From the NCBI GenBank assembly GCA_021800445.1, contig JAJYYZ010000016.1, positions 1 to 39,970 of the forward strand: a stretch of 39,970 nucleotides of DNA, written 5' to 3'. The translations under genes were made by a program, and so were the position numbers. Shown here one piece after another: positions 32,240 to 39,970 of the stretch. The notes beneath the pieces were generated by a model. The model saw nothing but the letters and a program-made list of their open reading frames with translations, searched no databases and was not told the DNA's origin. The DNA is from a bacterium (GTDB lineage: Bacteria; Thermotogota; Thermotogae; Mesoaciditogales; Mesoaciditogaceae). Position 1 is the first letter of the stretch; each line of letters opens with the position of its first letter.

Positions 32240-35200
32240 TTAACGATCCAATTTAATTTCGTTGCCGTTGTCATCGTAAACTTTAATATCAAGGGCCAAA
32301 CCCTGTAATTCTTTTACGAGCACTTTAAAACTTTCGGGAAGATTAGAAATCGGAATGTTTTTCCCACGCATTATCGCTTTGTAGGCTTCGTTTCTTCCTT
32401 CGATATCATCTGATTTTATGGTGAGCATTTCCTGAAGTGTATGAGATGCGCCGTGCGCTTCAAGCGCCCAGACCTCCATTTCTCCGAACCTCTGGCCTCC
32501 AAATTGAGCCTTTCCGCCAAGAGGTTGTTGATGTATCAAAGAATAGGGGCCTATAGATCTCGCGTGAATCTTGTCTTGCGCTATATGAATGAGTTTCATC
32601 ATGTACATCACGCCAACCACAACAGGACTGTTAAACACCTCACCGGTTCTGCCGTCTCTAAGCACAACTTTTCCATTCGGATAATTCGCATCGTCTCCGT
32701 CAGTTAAGCCATATTTTGCACGCTCTTCGTAAAGAGGCGTAAAAATATCACCTTCGGTAGCACCATTGAAAACAGGTGTGGAAAAATACATACCCTTTAA
32801 CGTTGCGAGCCATCCGAGATGCGTCTCAAGCACCTGCCCTATGTTCATTCTTGACGGAACTCCAAGCGGACTTAATATCATCTCTATCGGTGTTCCGTCC
32901 GGTAAAAACGGCATATCCTCTTTGGCGACAATTTTGGAGACGACACCCTTGTTCCCATGGCGTCCGGCAAGTTTATCTCCAACGGCAAGAGGCTTTCTGG
33001 TCGCAACGTAAACTTTCACCATTTTGTTTACACTCGAATCGAGTTCGGAGATATCACCTTTTTCGAATATATGCACTCCTATGACTCTTCCATCGACTCC
33101 GTGAGGCAATTTGAGCGATGTGTCTTTGACATCTCTTCCTCTTTCTCCGAAGATCGATCTCATGATCTTTTCTTCGGCTGTCAATTCGCTGTCTCCTTTT
33201 GGCGTTACCTTACCAACAAGGATGTCTTTGGGATGAACGAGTGAACCGACTCTTACTATGCCGTTTTCATCAAGATTTTTCAACAACTCTTTTGAGGCGT
33301 TCGGTATGTCAGCGGTTATTTCTTCGGGTCCCAAGCGCGTTTCGCGCGCGTAAGTTTCATAGACCTCGACATGCACAGATGTGAAAGCATCTTCTTCTAT
33401 CAAAGACTGATTGACGATTATGGCATCCTCGAAATTATATCCTTCCCACGACATGAAAGCGACAAATACATTTCGGCCTAAGGCGAGTTCTCCCATATCC
33501 ATGGCCGGCCCATCCGCTATACAATCTCCGGCGTCAACATGATCTCCAACATCAACTATCGGTATCTGATTTATGCATGTGTCCTGATTTGTTCGCGAAT
33601 ATTTTATGAGTTTGTAAACATCCTCTCCGGAGTTATCATCCCTTTCAACGATTATTTCATTTGAGGAAACCTTTTTTATCTTTCCGGCATGTTTTGCCAT
33701 GACTATCAAACCTGAATCCCTTGCAACATATTTTTCCATTCCTGTTCCTATCAAAGGTGCTTGAGGATTCACAAGAGGAACACCCTGTCTTTGCATATTT
33801 GAACCCATCAAAGCCCTGTTGGCATCATCGTTTTCAAGAAATGGTATCAGAGCGGCCGATATGCTAACGATCTGTCTTGAGGAAACGTCTATGTAGTCAA
33901 CTTCTGCCTTGTTGACGTAACGATAACTTTCCATGAATCTTACCGTTACCCTTTCATCGGCTAAAGTGTTATCGGCATTTATCTTGACGTTTACCGGTGC
34001 TATGTTGTAATTTCCTTCTTCATCAGCCATAAGGTAATCTATTTTATCGGTTATTTTGCCATTGTCGACTTTTCTGTAAGGAGTTCTTAAAAAGCCGTAT
34101 TCATCTATCTCGGCAAATATGGCCATCGAGGTTATAAGACCTATGTTTGCACCTTCTGGAGTTTCTATCGGGCACATACGTCCATAATGAGAATGGTGAA
34201 CGTCGCGTACCTCAAATCTTGCCCTTTCACGTCTTAATCCTCCGGGTCCAAGGGCAGATATTCTTCTTTTATGAGTTAATTCGGCAAGAGGATTTACCTG
34301 ATCCATGAATTGAGAAAGTTGACTTGAAGCAAAAAATTGTTGAAGCGTCGCCATGACCGCCCTTACGTTTATAAGACTTTGAATGTTTATCTTATCAAGC
34401 GAATTGTACATGTTCATTTTGTCTTCTATCATCTTTTGAACTCTCGAAAAGCCGCGTTCAAATTCGAGTCTCATAAGTTCTCCGGCTGTTCTGACTCTTT
34501 TGTTGCCAAGATGATCTTTGGTATCGAGCCTTTCTTCGTGATTTTCTATGTCAATCAAATATCTGATCGCTGCGATTATGTCTTCTTTGGTGAGTACCGT
34601 CGAATCGTTTTTAAGTCCGAGTTTCGCGTTTATCTTTGCCCTTCCTATTTTTGTGAGATCGTAATGCTCGGGATCAAAATAAAGACTGTTAAAATAACTT
34701 TTAGCCACGTTTATCCTCGGAATTTCTCCGGGTCTTAATTTTCTGAAGAATTCTATATACGCATCATCCGAAGTCATGTTTTTTTCAACATCATCAAGAT
34801 TCTCAACGGTTTTTTGCAGGTAAGGATGCGCTATGGTCATCTTCTGAACTTTGGCCTCAAGTATTGAAGGAATCATTTCTTCCTCAATCTTTTCACCGGC
34901 AACTATCAGGACATTTCCGTTTTTATCGGTTACATTTTCAAGCAATACAGAACCTCTTCGAAAAACAAGTTCATCTTCATCTGCCGTAATCGTAACTGGA
35001 TATAGTTTCATCATGTCCATGGGTGTAACGTAATCAAAAATTTTAAGCAACAATGGTAATTTTATCTTTTTCTTTCTATCTATTCTTGCCTGAAGGATGC
35101 CTTTTTTAACGTTCAGTAAAATCTCAAGCCATGCGCCTTTTTCGGGAAGAAAATGCGCAAAAAAAGTGGGGACTCTCTCAGAACCTTCGAATTCCTGAAC

Positions 35201-35641
35201 GAAATAGACACCTGGAGACCTGACGAGTTGATGAACAACGACTCTCTCGGCACCGTTTATTATGAAGGTGCCACGCTCTGTCATGATCGGAAGGTAACCG
35301 AAAAGGGCTTCGTCTTCTTTTATTTCGTTTGAATGGATGTCTTTTATCCTTATCGTTATGTAAAGCGGGACGCTGTAGGTGGTATCTTTCAGTTTGCATT
35401 CTTCTTCGGTGTATTTCGATTCGCCCGTTCTTGAACTTACAAATTCGAGTTTAAAACCCTTTTCTCCTTTTTTAACATCGGCCTTATGTGGCTTTGATTC
35501 TATCGGAGAAAATTTTTTCAAAACTTCCATTATGCCTTTTTCAACGAATTCTTTGTAAGAATCGATTTGTACGGATATAAGGTTTGGGACATCAATGGCA
35601 TCTTTCATCCTTCCGTAAGAGTACCTTTCCCGTTTTTCCAC
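32240..35641 (-). CDS. rpoB: DNA-directed RNA polymerase beta subunit
   Basis: The protein of 1133 residues carries the whole beta core: the rifampicin region [31 protein letters not shown], then [14 protein letters not shown] and the C-terminal [34 protein letters not shown]-type block (here SIGPYS). I place the start at GTG 35641 ([12 protein letters not shown]), with GGTGA four bases upstream, because this is where homology of bacterial RpoB begins. An in-frame ATG at 35743 would add 34 residues coded by a hairpin (35702-35732) and has no ribosome site. Rifampicin-site residues look wild type. Confidence 0.96.
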   Translation of the reverse strand: MEKRERYSYGRMKDAIDVPNLISVQIDSYKEFVEKGIMEVLKKFSPIESKPHKADVKKGEKGFKLEFVSSRTGESKYTEEECKLKDTTYSVPLYITIRIKDIHSNEIKEDEALFGYLPIMTERGTFIINGAERVVVHQLVRSPGVYFVQEFEGSERVPTFFAHFLPEKGAWLEILLNVKKGILQARIDRKKKIKLPLLLKIFDYVTPMDMMKLYPVTITADEDELVFRRGSVLLENVTDKNGNVLIVAGEKIEEEMIPSILEAKVQKMTIAHPYLQKTVENLDDVEKNMTSDDAYIEFFRKLRPGEIPRINVAKSYFNSLYFDPEHYDLTKIGRAKINAKLGLKNDSTVLTKEDIIAAIRYLIDIENHEERLDTKDHLGNKRVRTAGELMRLEFERGFSRVQKMIEDKMNMYNSLDKINIQSLINVRAVMATLQQFFASSQLSQFMDQVNPLAELTHKRRISALGPGGLRRERARFEVRDVHHSHYGRMCPIETPEGANIGLITSMAIFAEIDEYGFLRTPYRKVDNGKITDKIDYLMADEEGNYNIAPVNVKINADNTLADERVTVRFMESYRYVNKAEVDYIDVSSRQIVSISAALIPFLENDDANRALMGSNMQRQGVPLVNPQAPLIGTGMEKYVARDSGLIVMAKHAGKIKKVSSNEIIVERDDNSGEDVYKLIKYSRTNQDTCINQIPIVDVGDHVDAGDCIADGPAMDMGELALGRNVFVAFMSWEGYNFEDAIIVNQSLIEEDAFTSVHVEVYETYARETRLGPEEITADIPNASKELLKNLDENGIVRVGSLVHPKDILVGKVTPKGDSELTAEEKIMRSIFGERGRDVKDTSLKLPHGVDGRVIGVHIFEKGDISELDSSVNKMVKVYVATRKPLAVGDKLAGRHGNKGVVSKIVAKEDMPFLPDGTPIEMILSPLGVPSRMNIGQVLETHLGWLATLKGMYFSTPVFNGATEGDIFTPLYEERAKYGLTDGDDANYPNGKVVLRDGRTGEVFNSPVVVGVMYMMKLIHIAQDKIHARSIGPYSLIHQQPLGGKAQFGGQRFGEMEVWALEAHGASHTLQEMLTIKSDDIEGRNEAYKAIMRGKNIPISNLPESFKVLVKELQGLALDIKVYDDNGNEIKLDR

Positions 35642-35701
35642 CTTTTCACCATGCCTTTCTTTTAAATGCAAAATGTCTCTCAATATATTTAAGCAAAAGT
35701 A

Positions 35702-35732
35702 CCCCATCAGAATCTTTACAATTCCGATGAGG
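35702..35732 (-). promoter_or_regulatory. Hairpin in the rplL-rpoB spacer
   Basis: A 12-bp stem (35702-35713 with 35721-35732, two G:T pairs) with a 7-base loop. In E. coli the same spacer holds an attenuator and RNase III site. Here it could play an equivalent role, which is inference. Confidence 0.55.
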
Positions 35733-35781
35733 TTGAGTTTCAATTTGAATATGATTTTTTGTACGAAAAGATTAGATCAAA

Positions 35782-36165
35782 TTATTTTAACTCTACGACC
35801 GCTCCTGCCTCTTCAAGTTTAGCTTTTATTTGATCCGCCTCTTCTTTTGCTGCATTTTGCTTGACGATGGCATCCGGAGCACCGGCCTTGTCAACAAGAT
35901 CCTTCGCTTCTTTAAGTCCAAGATTCGTTATTTCTCTGACGACCTTTATGACTTGCAACTTCTTGTCTCCGGCTTCCTTGAGCACAACGTTAAAAGATGT
36001 TTTTTCCTCTTCAATTGGTTTCTTGTCTCCGGACACAGGTGCGGCGGCAACCGCAACCGGAGCAGCAGCGCTAACGCCAAACTTTTCTTCAAGCGCTTTT
36101 ACGAGTTTCGCAAGATCCCCTACACTCATTTCTTCAATTGCCTTTATTATTTCTTCATTCGTCAT
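35782..36165 (-). CDS. rplL: Ribosomal protein L7/L12
   Basis: The stalk protein that recruits translational GTPases. The 127-residue protein has the dimerising N-terminus ([30 protein letters not shown]), an Ala-rich hinge (about 33-52) and the C-terminal domain with [46 protein letters not shown] precedes the ATG. It follows rplJ by 28 bases. Confidence 0.98.
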   Translation of the reverse strand: MTNEEIIKAIEEMSVGDLAKLVKALEEKFGVSAAAPVAVAAAPVSGDKKPIEEEKTSFNVVLKEAGDKKLQVIKVVREITNLGLKEAKDLVDKAGAPDAIVKQNAAKEEADQIKAKLEEAGAVVELK

Positions 36166-36193
36166 TTTAAAACACCTCCATGATATTCAAAGA

Positions 36194-36721
36194 TCAATTT
36201 GATTTTTTATTTCCAACTTCATTCAAAGCGTAAAGCAACTTTTTAAGCGTGCCAGAAAGCACAACGTGTAAAGCGTATATCGGTGCCTGGAATTGGCCAA
36301 CAAGTTGAGCGATGAGCACATCTCTCGGTGGCAGATTGGAAAATTCTTTTGCCTGATCGGCGGTTATGAATTTTTCTTCGAACAAACCTGATTTCACAAC
36401 CAGAGCATTTGCGTTTTCATCAAGAAAATTGTAAAGCGCTTTGAGAGCCAAAACAGGATCACCTTGAGTGTACATTATCGCCGTTGTGCCTTGAAGATGA
36501 TTTTCAATCCCATCCGGATAGAGATTGATCTTTTTCAGCGATATTTTCAACAGCGTGTTTTTTGCAACTCTGTATTGTGCATTAACCTTTGAAAGTGCTT
36601 CTCTCAACTTGCTTATCGTCTCGACACTCATACCTTTATAATCGGTGAAAAGTACCAATTGAGACTTGGAAAGCGCATCGGTAAGTTCATCGATTATCAT
36701 GGCTTTTTGCTGTTTTTGCAT
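36194..36721 (-). CDS. rplJ: Ribosomal protein L10
   Basis: L10 anchors the L7/L12 stalk to 23S rRNA. The 175-residue protein has the N-terminal RNA-binding domain (LVLFTDYKGMSVETISKLREAL, YRVAKNTLLKISL) and the C-terminal helix that carries L12 dimers. GGAGGT lies upstream of the ATG. Its leader forms an attenuator structure. Confidence 0.97.
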   Translation of the reverse strand: MQKQQKAMIIDELTDALSKSQLVLFTDYKGMSVETISKLREALSKVNAQYRVAKNTLLKISLKKINLYPDGIENHLQGTTAIMYTQGDPVLALKALYNFLDENANALVVKSGLFEEKFITADQAKEFSNLPPRDVLIAQLVGQFQAPIYALHVVLSGTLKKLLYALNEVGNKKSN

Positions 36722-36840
36722 GGTGTACCTCCTTCAAAAAAACGGCCCTTTTAAGGCCGTTGATCTTCATTATCTGAAAATTCAAGATCACGTGCCTCGG
36801 CGGGAAGGCATCAACCTTTAAAATCCCGCTGTCTTTGGCT
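36722..36840 (-). ncRNA. L10-type ribosomal protein leader
   Basis: The minus strand holds CCAAAGACAGCGGG, a spacer, and CCCGCCGAGGC, the pairing pattern of the bacterial L10 leader, which binds the L10/L12 complex to control its own operon. It ends in the hairpin at 36736-36761. Confidence 0.75.
36736..36761 (-). terminator. Attenuator of the rplJ-rplL operon
   Basis: A 7-bp stem AACGGCC/GGCCGTT (36741-36747 with 36755-36761) is followed by seven T on the minus strand, just before the rplJ ribosome site. Confidence 0.8.
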
Positions 36841-36845
36841 GTGAA

Positions 36846-37544
36846 TCAGGCTTCAAACTGACTGATATCCAGTTTTATGCCAGGACCCATGGTAGAACTC
36901 ACAACTAATTTTTGTAAAAATCTTCCTTTAACTCCCTGCGGTCTCAACGCATTTATCTGCTGGACTGCTGATTTTATGTTCTCGCTTAGTTTGTCAGATT
37001 CAAATTCTTTCTTTCCAACCGGTAAATGAAGGTTGCCAGTCTTATCATTTCTCACTTCAACCCTGCCGGCTTTAAAAGACTTAACGGCCTCGGCGATGTT
37101 AGGAGTGACGGTACCGGATTTTGGAGACGGCATAAGACCTCTCGGACCAAGCACTTTACCGAGTTTGCCGACAAAACCCATGGTATCCGGAGAGGCTATG
37201 GCAACATCGAAATCCAAAAATCCTTCGGATGTTATTTTCTGAGCAAGTTCTTCACCGCCAACGTAATCCGCTCCGGCAGTCCTTGCGGCCTCGGCATTTG
37301 GTCCTACGGCAAAAACAAGCACTTTAACGCTTTTACCCGTCCCGTTTGGAAGGGTTATTGTGTTTCTAACTTGCTGTTCGTTCTTTTTCGGATCTATGCC
37401 TGTTTTGATGGACATTTCAATCGTTTCGTTGAATTTGACGGTTGAGGTTTCTTTTATCAATCTAACAGCGTCTTCAAGAGAATACAGTTTATTTCTGTCG
37501 ACTTTTTTGGCCGCTTCGATGTATCTTTTAGAATGCTTTGCCAT
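36846..37544 (-). CDS. rplA: Ribosomal protein L1
   Basis: Part of the L1 stalk and a known translational repressor in other bacteria. The 232-residue protein starts [16 protein letters not shown] and carries [40 protein letters not shown] and the closing [14 protein letters not shown]. The ATG at 37544 fits GAGGTG six bases upstream; an in-frame GTG three codons earlier overlaps that site. Ten bases follow rplK. Confidence 0.97.
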   Translation of the reverse strand: MAKHSKRYIEAAKKVDRNKLYSLEDAVRLIKETSTVKFNETIEMSIKTGIDPKKNEQQVRNTITLPNGTGKSVKVLVFAVGPNAEAARTAGADYVGGEELAQKITSEGFLDFDVAIASPDTMGFVGKLGKVLGPRGLMPSPKSGTVTPNIAEAVKSFKAGRVEVRNDKTGNLHLPVGKKEFESDKLSENIKSAVQQINALRPQGVKGRFLQKLVVSSTMGPGIKLDISQFEA

Positions 37545-37554
37545 TTTATTCACC

Positions 37555-37983
37555 TCACCCGACTACTTCTACGCCCATGCTTCTGGCCGTTCCCGCAATT
37601 ATACGGGCGGCAGATTCAAGATCCTGAGCGTTAAGATCAGGCATTTTGACTTTTGCTATTTCGAGAAGTTGGGCTTTGGTTATTTTTCCAACTTTGTTCT
37701 TGTTAGGTTCTCCAGATCCGTTTTCTATTCCGGCGGCTTTTTTTATCAATATCGAAGCCGGAGGAGTCTTTGTTATGAAAGTGAAAGACCTATCCTCGTA
37801 AACATTTATTATCACCGGCAAAATCATTCCGCCTTGTTTTGCCGTTTCGGCGTTGAATTGTTTACAAAAAGCCATTATATTCACGCCATGTTGCCCTAAA
37901 GCCGGTCCTACCGGTGGGGCTGGTGTTGCTTTACCTGCGGCAATTTGAAGTTTCACTTGCCTTATCAACTTTTTTGATGCCAT
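37555..37983 (-). CDS. rplK: Ribosomal protein L11
   Basis: Binds the GTPase-associated centre of 23S rRNA. The 142-residue protein shows [54 protein letters not shown] and [25 protein letters not shown]. The ATG at 37983 has AAGGAGG seven bases upstream; the longer frame to 38025 is not needed. Confidence 0.98.
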   Translation of the reverse strand: MASKKLIRQVKLQIAAGKATPAPPVGPALGQHGVNIMAFCKQFNAETAKQGGMILPVIINVYEDRSFTFITKTPPASILIKKAAGIENGSGEPNKNKVGKITKAQLLEIAKVKMPDLNAQDLESAARIIAGTARSMGVEVVG

Positions 37984-38030
37984 AAAAACCTCCTTGTGGT
38001 ATTTTCGGGAACTAAACCCTCCCACTGATT

Positions 38031-39095
38031 CTATGAAATTGCTTTCTCAACTTCGGAAACGTTTAAAACAACCGGAGTTTCCCTTCCGAAGATCGTAACC
38101 ATAACTGTTATCTCTTTTTTATCAGGCTTTACCTCTTTAACGGTGCCGGCAAAGCCTTCAAAAGGTCCGCTTTTTATTTTGACACGTTCTCCTATCTCAA
38201 GATTTATGTTAATTTTTACCTCTTCAGAAGTCTTGGAACTCTTCTTTTCAACCATCAAACTTGAGATCAATTTTTCATCTCTTGTCTTGAGTGAAATAGG
38301 CTGACCCGCATTTGAAACGAAATTTATCACATGCTCGGTATTTTTGACTATCTCCCAACTTTCTTCGTTCATAAACATTTCAACGAAAACGTATCCAGGG
38401 AAAAGCCTTTTGGATATAACTTTGGAGATCTTGACTTCCTTGTAAGCGCCGAAAACATCTATTTCAACTATACCGGCCGTCGGAGATGTGAATATCTTCT
38501 TGTCTGCTATTTTATCTCCGGCATGTGTTGATTTGTTAATTCTTATAGATTTATTAAAACACTCAAGCGGAACGAAATAAAAATCGTCTTCTCCTTCTTG
38601 AGGATGAATTACAACTTTTTTGACACGATCGTTTTGAACAACCTTACCATCGATTTCGCAAAAAACAGACTTGTCCTTTGCAATTGGCATTCCTTCGGTC
38701 AGTTTGGCACCCAACCTTATGCCATTTTCTATACCGGTAGTGGAAGGAATGTAATAAGTTCTGCTATTTTTTCGATCGATAGATTCTATGACGAGCTTTC
38801 TCATGTTTTTGACTTCGATGACCTTTCCGTCATGTTTCGAATGCACTTCAGGAAGTTCTGCTATCATTTGATCTTTTGCGATGTCTTCACCTGAATTAAC
38901 GTGAAATTTTGCCGTCGAAGGAATTCTTATCTTTTCAACAGGTCCGCTTTTTATATCCACAACTTTTTCCTGCGGTATAAAAACTCTTCCGATGAAATCA
39001 AAAAGGTTCATCTGATCCCGTTTTTGTTCTATCGACTCTTTTACCGTTTCTTCCAGACCAGCGTAGGTCTGGACTATATACCATGATTTTTTCAT
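38031..39095 (-). CDS. nusG: Transcription factor NusG with a Thermotoga-type insertion
   Basis: NusG binds RNA polymerase and, through its KOW domain, Rho or the ribosome. The 354-residue protein has the first part of the NGN domain ([24 protein letters not shown], then [12 protein letters not shown]), an insertion of about 190 residues (roughly 50-235, beta-rich, with two similar halves each holding an ADK/AKD-type loop and [10 protein letters not shown]), the rest of the NGN domain ([18 protein letters not shown]) and the KOW domain near residues 300-354 ([17 protein letters not shown]). The insertion is a known Thermotoga trait and supports the phylum. GGAG precedes the ATG. Confidence 0.96.
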   Translation of the reverse strand: MKKSWYIVQTYAGLEETVKESIEQKRDQMNLFDFIGRVFIPQEKVVDIKSGPVEKIRIPSTAKFHVNSGEDIAKDQMIAELPEVHSKHDGKVIEVKNMRKLVIESIDRKNSRTYYIPSTTGIENGIRLGAKLTEGMPIAKDKSVFCEIDGKVVQNDRVKKVVIHPQEGEDDFYFVPLECFNKSIRINKSTHAGDKIADKKIFTSPTAGIVEIDVFGAYKEVKISKVISKRLFPGYVFVEMFMNEESWEIVKNTEHVINFVSNAGQPISLKTRDEKLISSLMVEKKSSKTSEEVKININLEIGERVKIKSGPFEGFAGTVKEVKPDKKEITVMVTIFGRETPVVLNVSEVEKAIS

Positions 39096-39158
39096 TTTAA
39101 CTCCAAAAACAAAATTTTAGAGTGATTCGATCACCCTTGAGTTGATCTGTCGATCCGC

Positions 39159-39356
39159 TTATCTTATGCCAAGCGCCGAAAGCAACCACGTCGTTAAACT
39201 TGAAAATCCAAGATCAAGAAACCAAAAATAAACTCCAGTCACGATCAAGATCAAAAGCACTATTCCTGCCGAAGAAAACAACTTCGCCCTTGTCGGCCAA
39301 TTGGTCTTTTGAGCTTCACTTCTGACTTCTCTTACAAATTTACCTACATCTGCCAT
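39159..39356 (-). CDS. secE: Preprotein translocase subunit SecE
   Basis: The 65-residue protein has an amphipathic helix (VGKFVREVRSEAQKTNWPTRAKL) and one membrane helix (about residues 29-50), as in small single-span SecE. The ATG at 39356 has GAGGTGA seven bases upstream. The longer frame to 39407 runs into tRNA-Trp and is rejected. Confidence 0.93.
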   Translation of the reverse strand: MADVGKFVREVRSEAQKTNWPTRAKLFSSAGIVLLILIVTGVYFWFLDLGFSSLTTWLLSALGIR

Positions 39357-39377
39357 CTCATTCACCTCACAAAAACA

Positions 39378-39453
39378 TGGCAGGCCCGGTAGGGATCGAA
39401 CCCACAACCCCCGGTTTTGGAGACCGGTGCTCTGCCAATTGAGCTACGGGCCT
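39378..39453 (-). tRNA. tRNA-Trp (CCA anticodon)
   Basis: 76 bases with an encoded CCA. The anticodon stem CCGGT/ACCGG encloses CTCCAAA, anticodon CCA (reads UGG). The discriminator is G. Its place beside secE-nusG is conserved in many bacteria. Confidence 0.95.
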
Positions 39454-39458
39454 ACTTT

Positions 39459-39617
39459 TCACTTAACTTCTTTGTGAACAGTATGCTTCTTACATTTCGG
39501 ACAATACTTTTTAAGTTCTAATTTTTCTTTTTGCCCTTTGCTTTTTTTCACAACGTAATTTCTCGATTTGCATTCAGTACATTCCAAAGACACGAAATTT
39601 TTAGTGTTTTTAGCCAT
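39459..39617 (-). CDS. rpmG: Ribosomal protein L33
   Basis: A 52-residue protein, [20 protein letters not shown] to the end HTVHKEVK. Two CxxC pairs (CTEC, CPKC) form the zinc ribbon of the zinc-binding L33 type. GAGAGGTG lies about six bases before the ATG at 39617. It sits between tRNA-Tyr and tRNA-Trp, where L33 is often found. Confidence 0.95.
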   Translation of the reverse strand: MAKNTKNFVSLECTECKSRNYVVKKSKGQKEKLELKKYCPKCKKHTVHKEVK

Positions 39618-39631
39618 TTTGCACCTCTCAA

Positions 39632-39718
39632 TGGTGGAGAGGGATGGATTTGAACCATCGAAGGCGATCCGCCAACGGATTTACAGTCCGTCCCCATTGG
39701 CCACTCGGGCACCTCTCC
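39632..39718 (-). tRNA. tRNA-Tyr (GTA)
   Basis: 87 bases with a long variable arm and encoded CCA. The anticodon stem ACGGA/TCCGT encloses CTGTAAA, anticodon GTA (reads UAC and UAU). Confidence 0.95.
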
Positions 39719-39724
39719 TTTAAC

Positions 39725-39797
39725 AGCCAGCGAAGGGACTTGAACCCCCGACCAACTGATTACAAATCAGTTGCTCTACCGACTGAGCTACGCTGGC
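39725..39797 (-). tRNA. tRNA-Thr (TGT), no encoded CCA
   Basis: The anticodon stem ACTGA/TCAGT encloses TTTGTAA, anticodon TGT (reads ACA). The acceptor pairs GCCAGCG with CGCTGGC and has discriminator U. The bases that follow are GTT, so CCA must be added by the nucleotidyltransferase. First gene of the cluster. Confidence 0.95.
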
Positions 39798-39808
39798 ACT
39801 CCTTGCGT

Positions 39809-39838
39809 ATTTTACAACATATCGAAAGAATTTGTCAA
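39809..39838 (-). promoter_or_regulatory. Promoter of the tRNA-Thr...rpoC cluster
   Basis: TTGACA (39833-39838) and TAAAAT (39809-39814) on the minus strand with an 18-base spacer, 12 bases before the tRNA-Thr gene. Confidence 0.8.
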
Positions 39839-39856
39839 GCAATCGAATTGACTCAT

Positions 39857-39922
39857 AAAAAATCTACATGAAAGTGAATCGATGAATCAAAATAAAAATC
39901 TACACGAAAATATGGATGAATG
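39857..39922. repeat. Two imperfect direct repeats upstream of the cluster promoter
   Basis: AAAATCTACATGAAAGTG, then ATCGATGAAT (from 39859), is repeated as AAAATCTACACGAAAATATG then GATGAAT (from 39895), about 36 bases apart. They lie just upstream of the promoter and are AT-rich, so they could act as upstream elements or binding sites. Confidence 0.55.
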
Positions 39923-39930
39923 ACGGATAA

Positions 39931-39967
39931 TCTTCTCAGAATGTCAATATTAAAGTGGGTGAGAAGA
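39931..39967. repeat. Inverted repeat at the right edge
   Basis: TCTTCTCA (39931-39938) and TGAGAAGA (39960-39967) are perfect complements around a 21-base interior. A plus-strand GGGTGAG precedes ATGA at the very edge (39967-39970), which might be the start of a divergent gene. This cannot be judged within the window. Confidence 0.4.
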
Positions 39968-39970
39968 TGA

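Noticed and set aside
39644-39871. 75-codon plus-strand open frame
   Set aside because: It is the reverse strand of tRNA-Tyr and tRNA-Thr, a common false call.
1-39970. CRISPR array, prophage, or rRNA
   Set aside because: No regularly spaced repeats, phage structural genes or rRNA sequence were found by reading.

Overview
The window reads as a chromosomal segment of a Thermotogota bacterium. The best lineage evidence is NusG: 354 residues, with a stretch of about 190 residues interrupting its N-terminal domain, as in Thermotoga NusG. Supporting this are a long beta-prime RNA polymerase subunit with an N-terminal insertion of the Thermotoga/Thermus type, and a deaminase that resembles Thermotoga TM0936. 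A deep-branching Thermotogota genus (Mesoaciditoga/Athalassotoga-like) is only a guess. Gene density is high, overlaps of 4 bases are common, and several promoters are extended -10 sites (TGnTATAAT).

Layout, left to right. (1) 1-625, accessory: the left end and first codons of a probable IS200/IS605 tnpB gene, an orphan HicB-type antitoxin, and an intergenic repeat. (2) 624-6629, minus: a 2001-residue secreted lipoprotein built of Ig-like beta-sandwich repeats. It has a consensus promoter, a structured leader of about 125 nt and a strong terminator. (3) 6818-7320: tRNA-Leu(CAG), then a spacer with a large hairpin and a second copy of the repeat seen next to hicB. (4) 7321-9698, plus: rlmB and mutL. 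(5) 9695-13739: an Nramp metal transporter, a 1-Cys peroxiredoxin, an AIM24-like protein (plus strand), a small membrane protein, HU and the ribosome hibernation factor. (6) tRNA-Ala(CGC), then a minus-strand EF-G-like GTPase.

(7) 16113-22367, minus: a tight operon of class II aldolase, MTA/SAH-type deaminase, a small lipoprotein, a radical SAM enzyme, two purine nucleoside phosphorylases and a pyrimidine nucleoside phosphorylase. Together these look like salvage of nucleosides, possibly including 5'-methylthioadenosine or 5'-deoxyadenosine. (8) 22453-26950, minus: two halves of a ThrE/YjjPB-type exporter, an alpha/beta hydrolase, TldD and TldE. (9) 27222-39838, minus: the classical transcription/translation cluster tRNA-Thr, tRNA-Tyr, rpmG, tRNA-Trp, secE, nusG, rplK, rplA, rplJ, rplL, rpoB, rpoC. 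It starts from a TTGACA promoter, carries an L10-type leader before rplJ and a 12-bp hairpin between rplL and rpoB, and ends in a terminator after rpoC.

The most unusual points are the giant lipoprotein with its structured leader, the duplicated promoter-adjacent repeat, the two related hairpin ends that supply stop codons to neighbouring genes, and the aldolase/deaminase/phosphorylase operon. No CRISPR array, rRNA gene or phage genes were seen.
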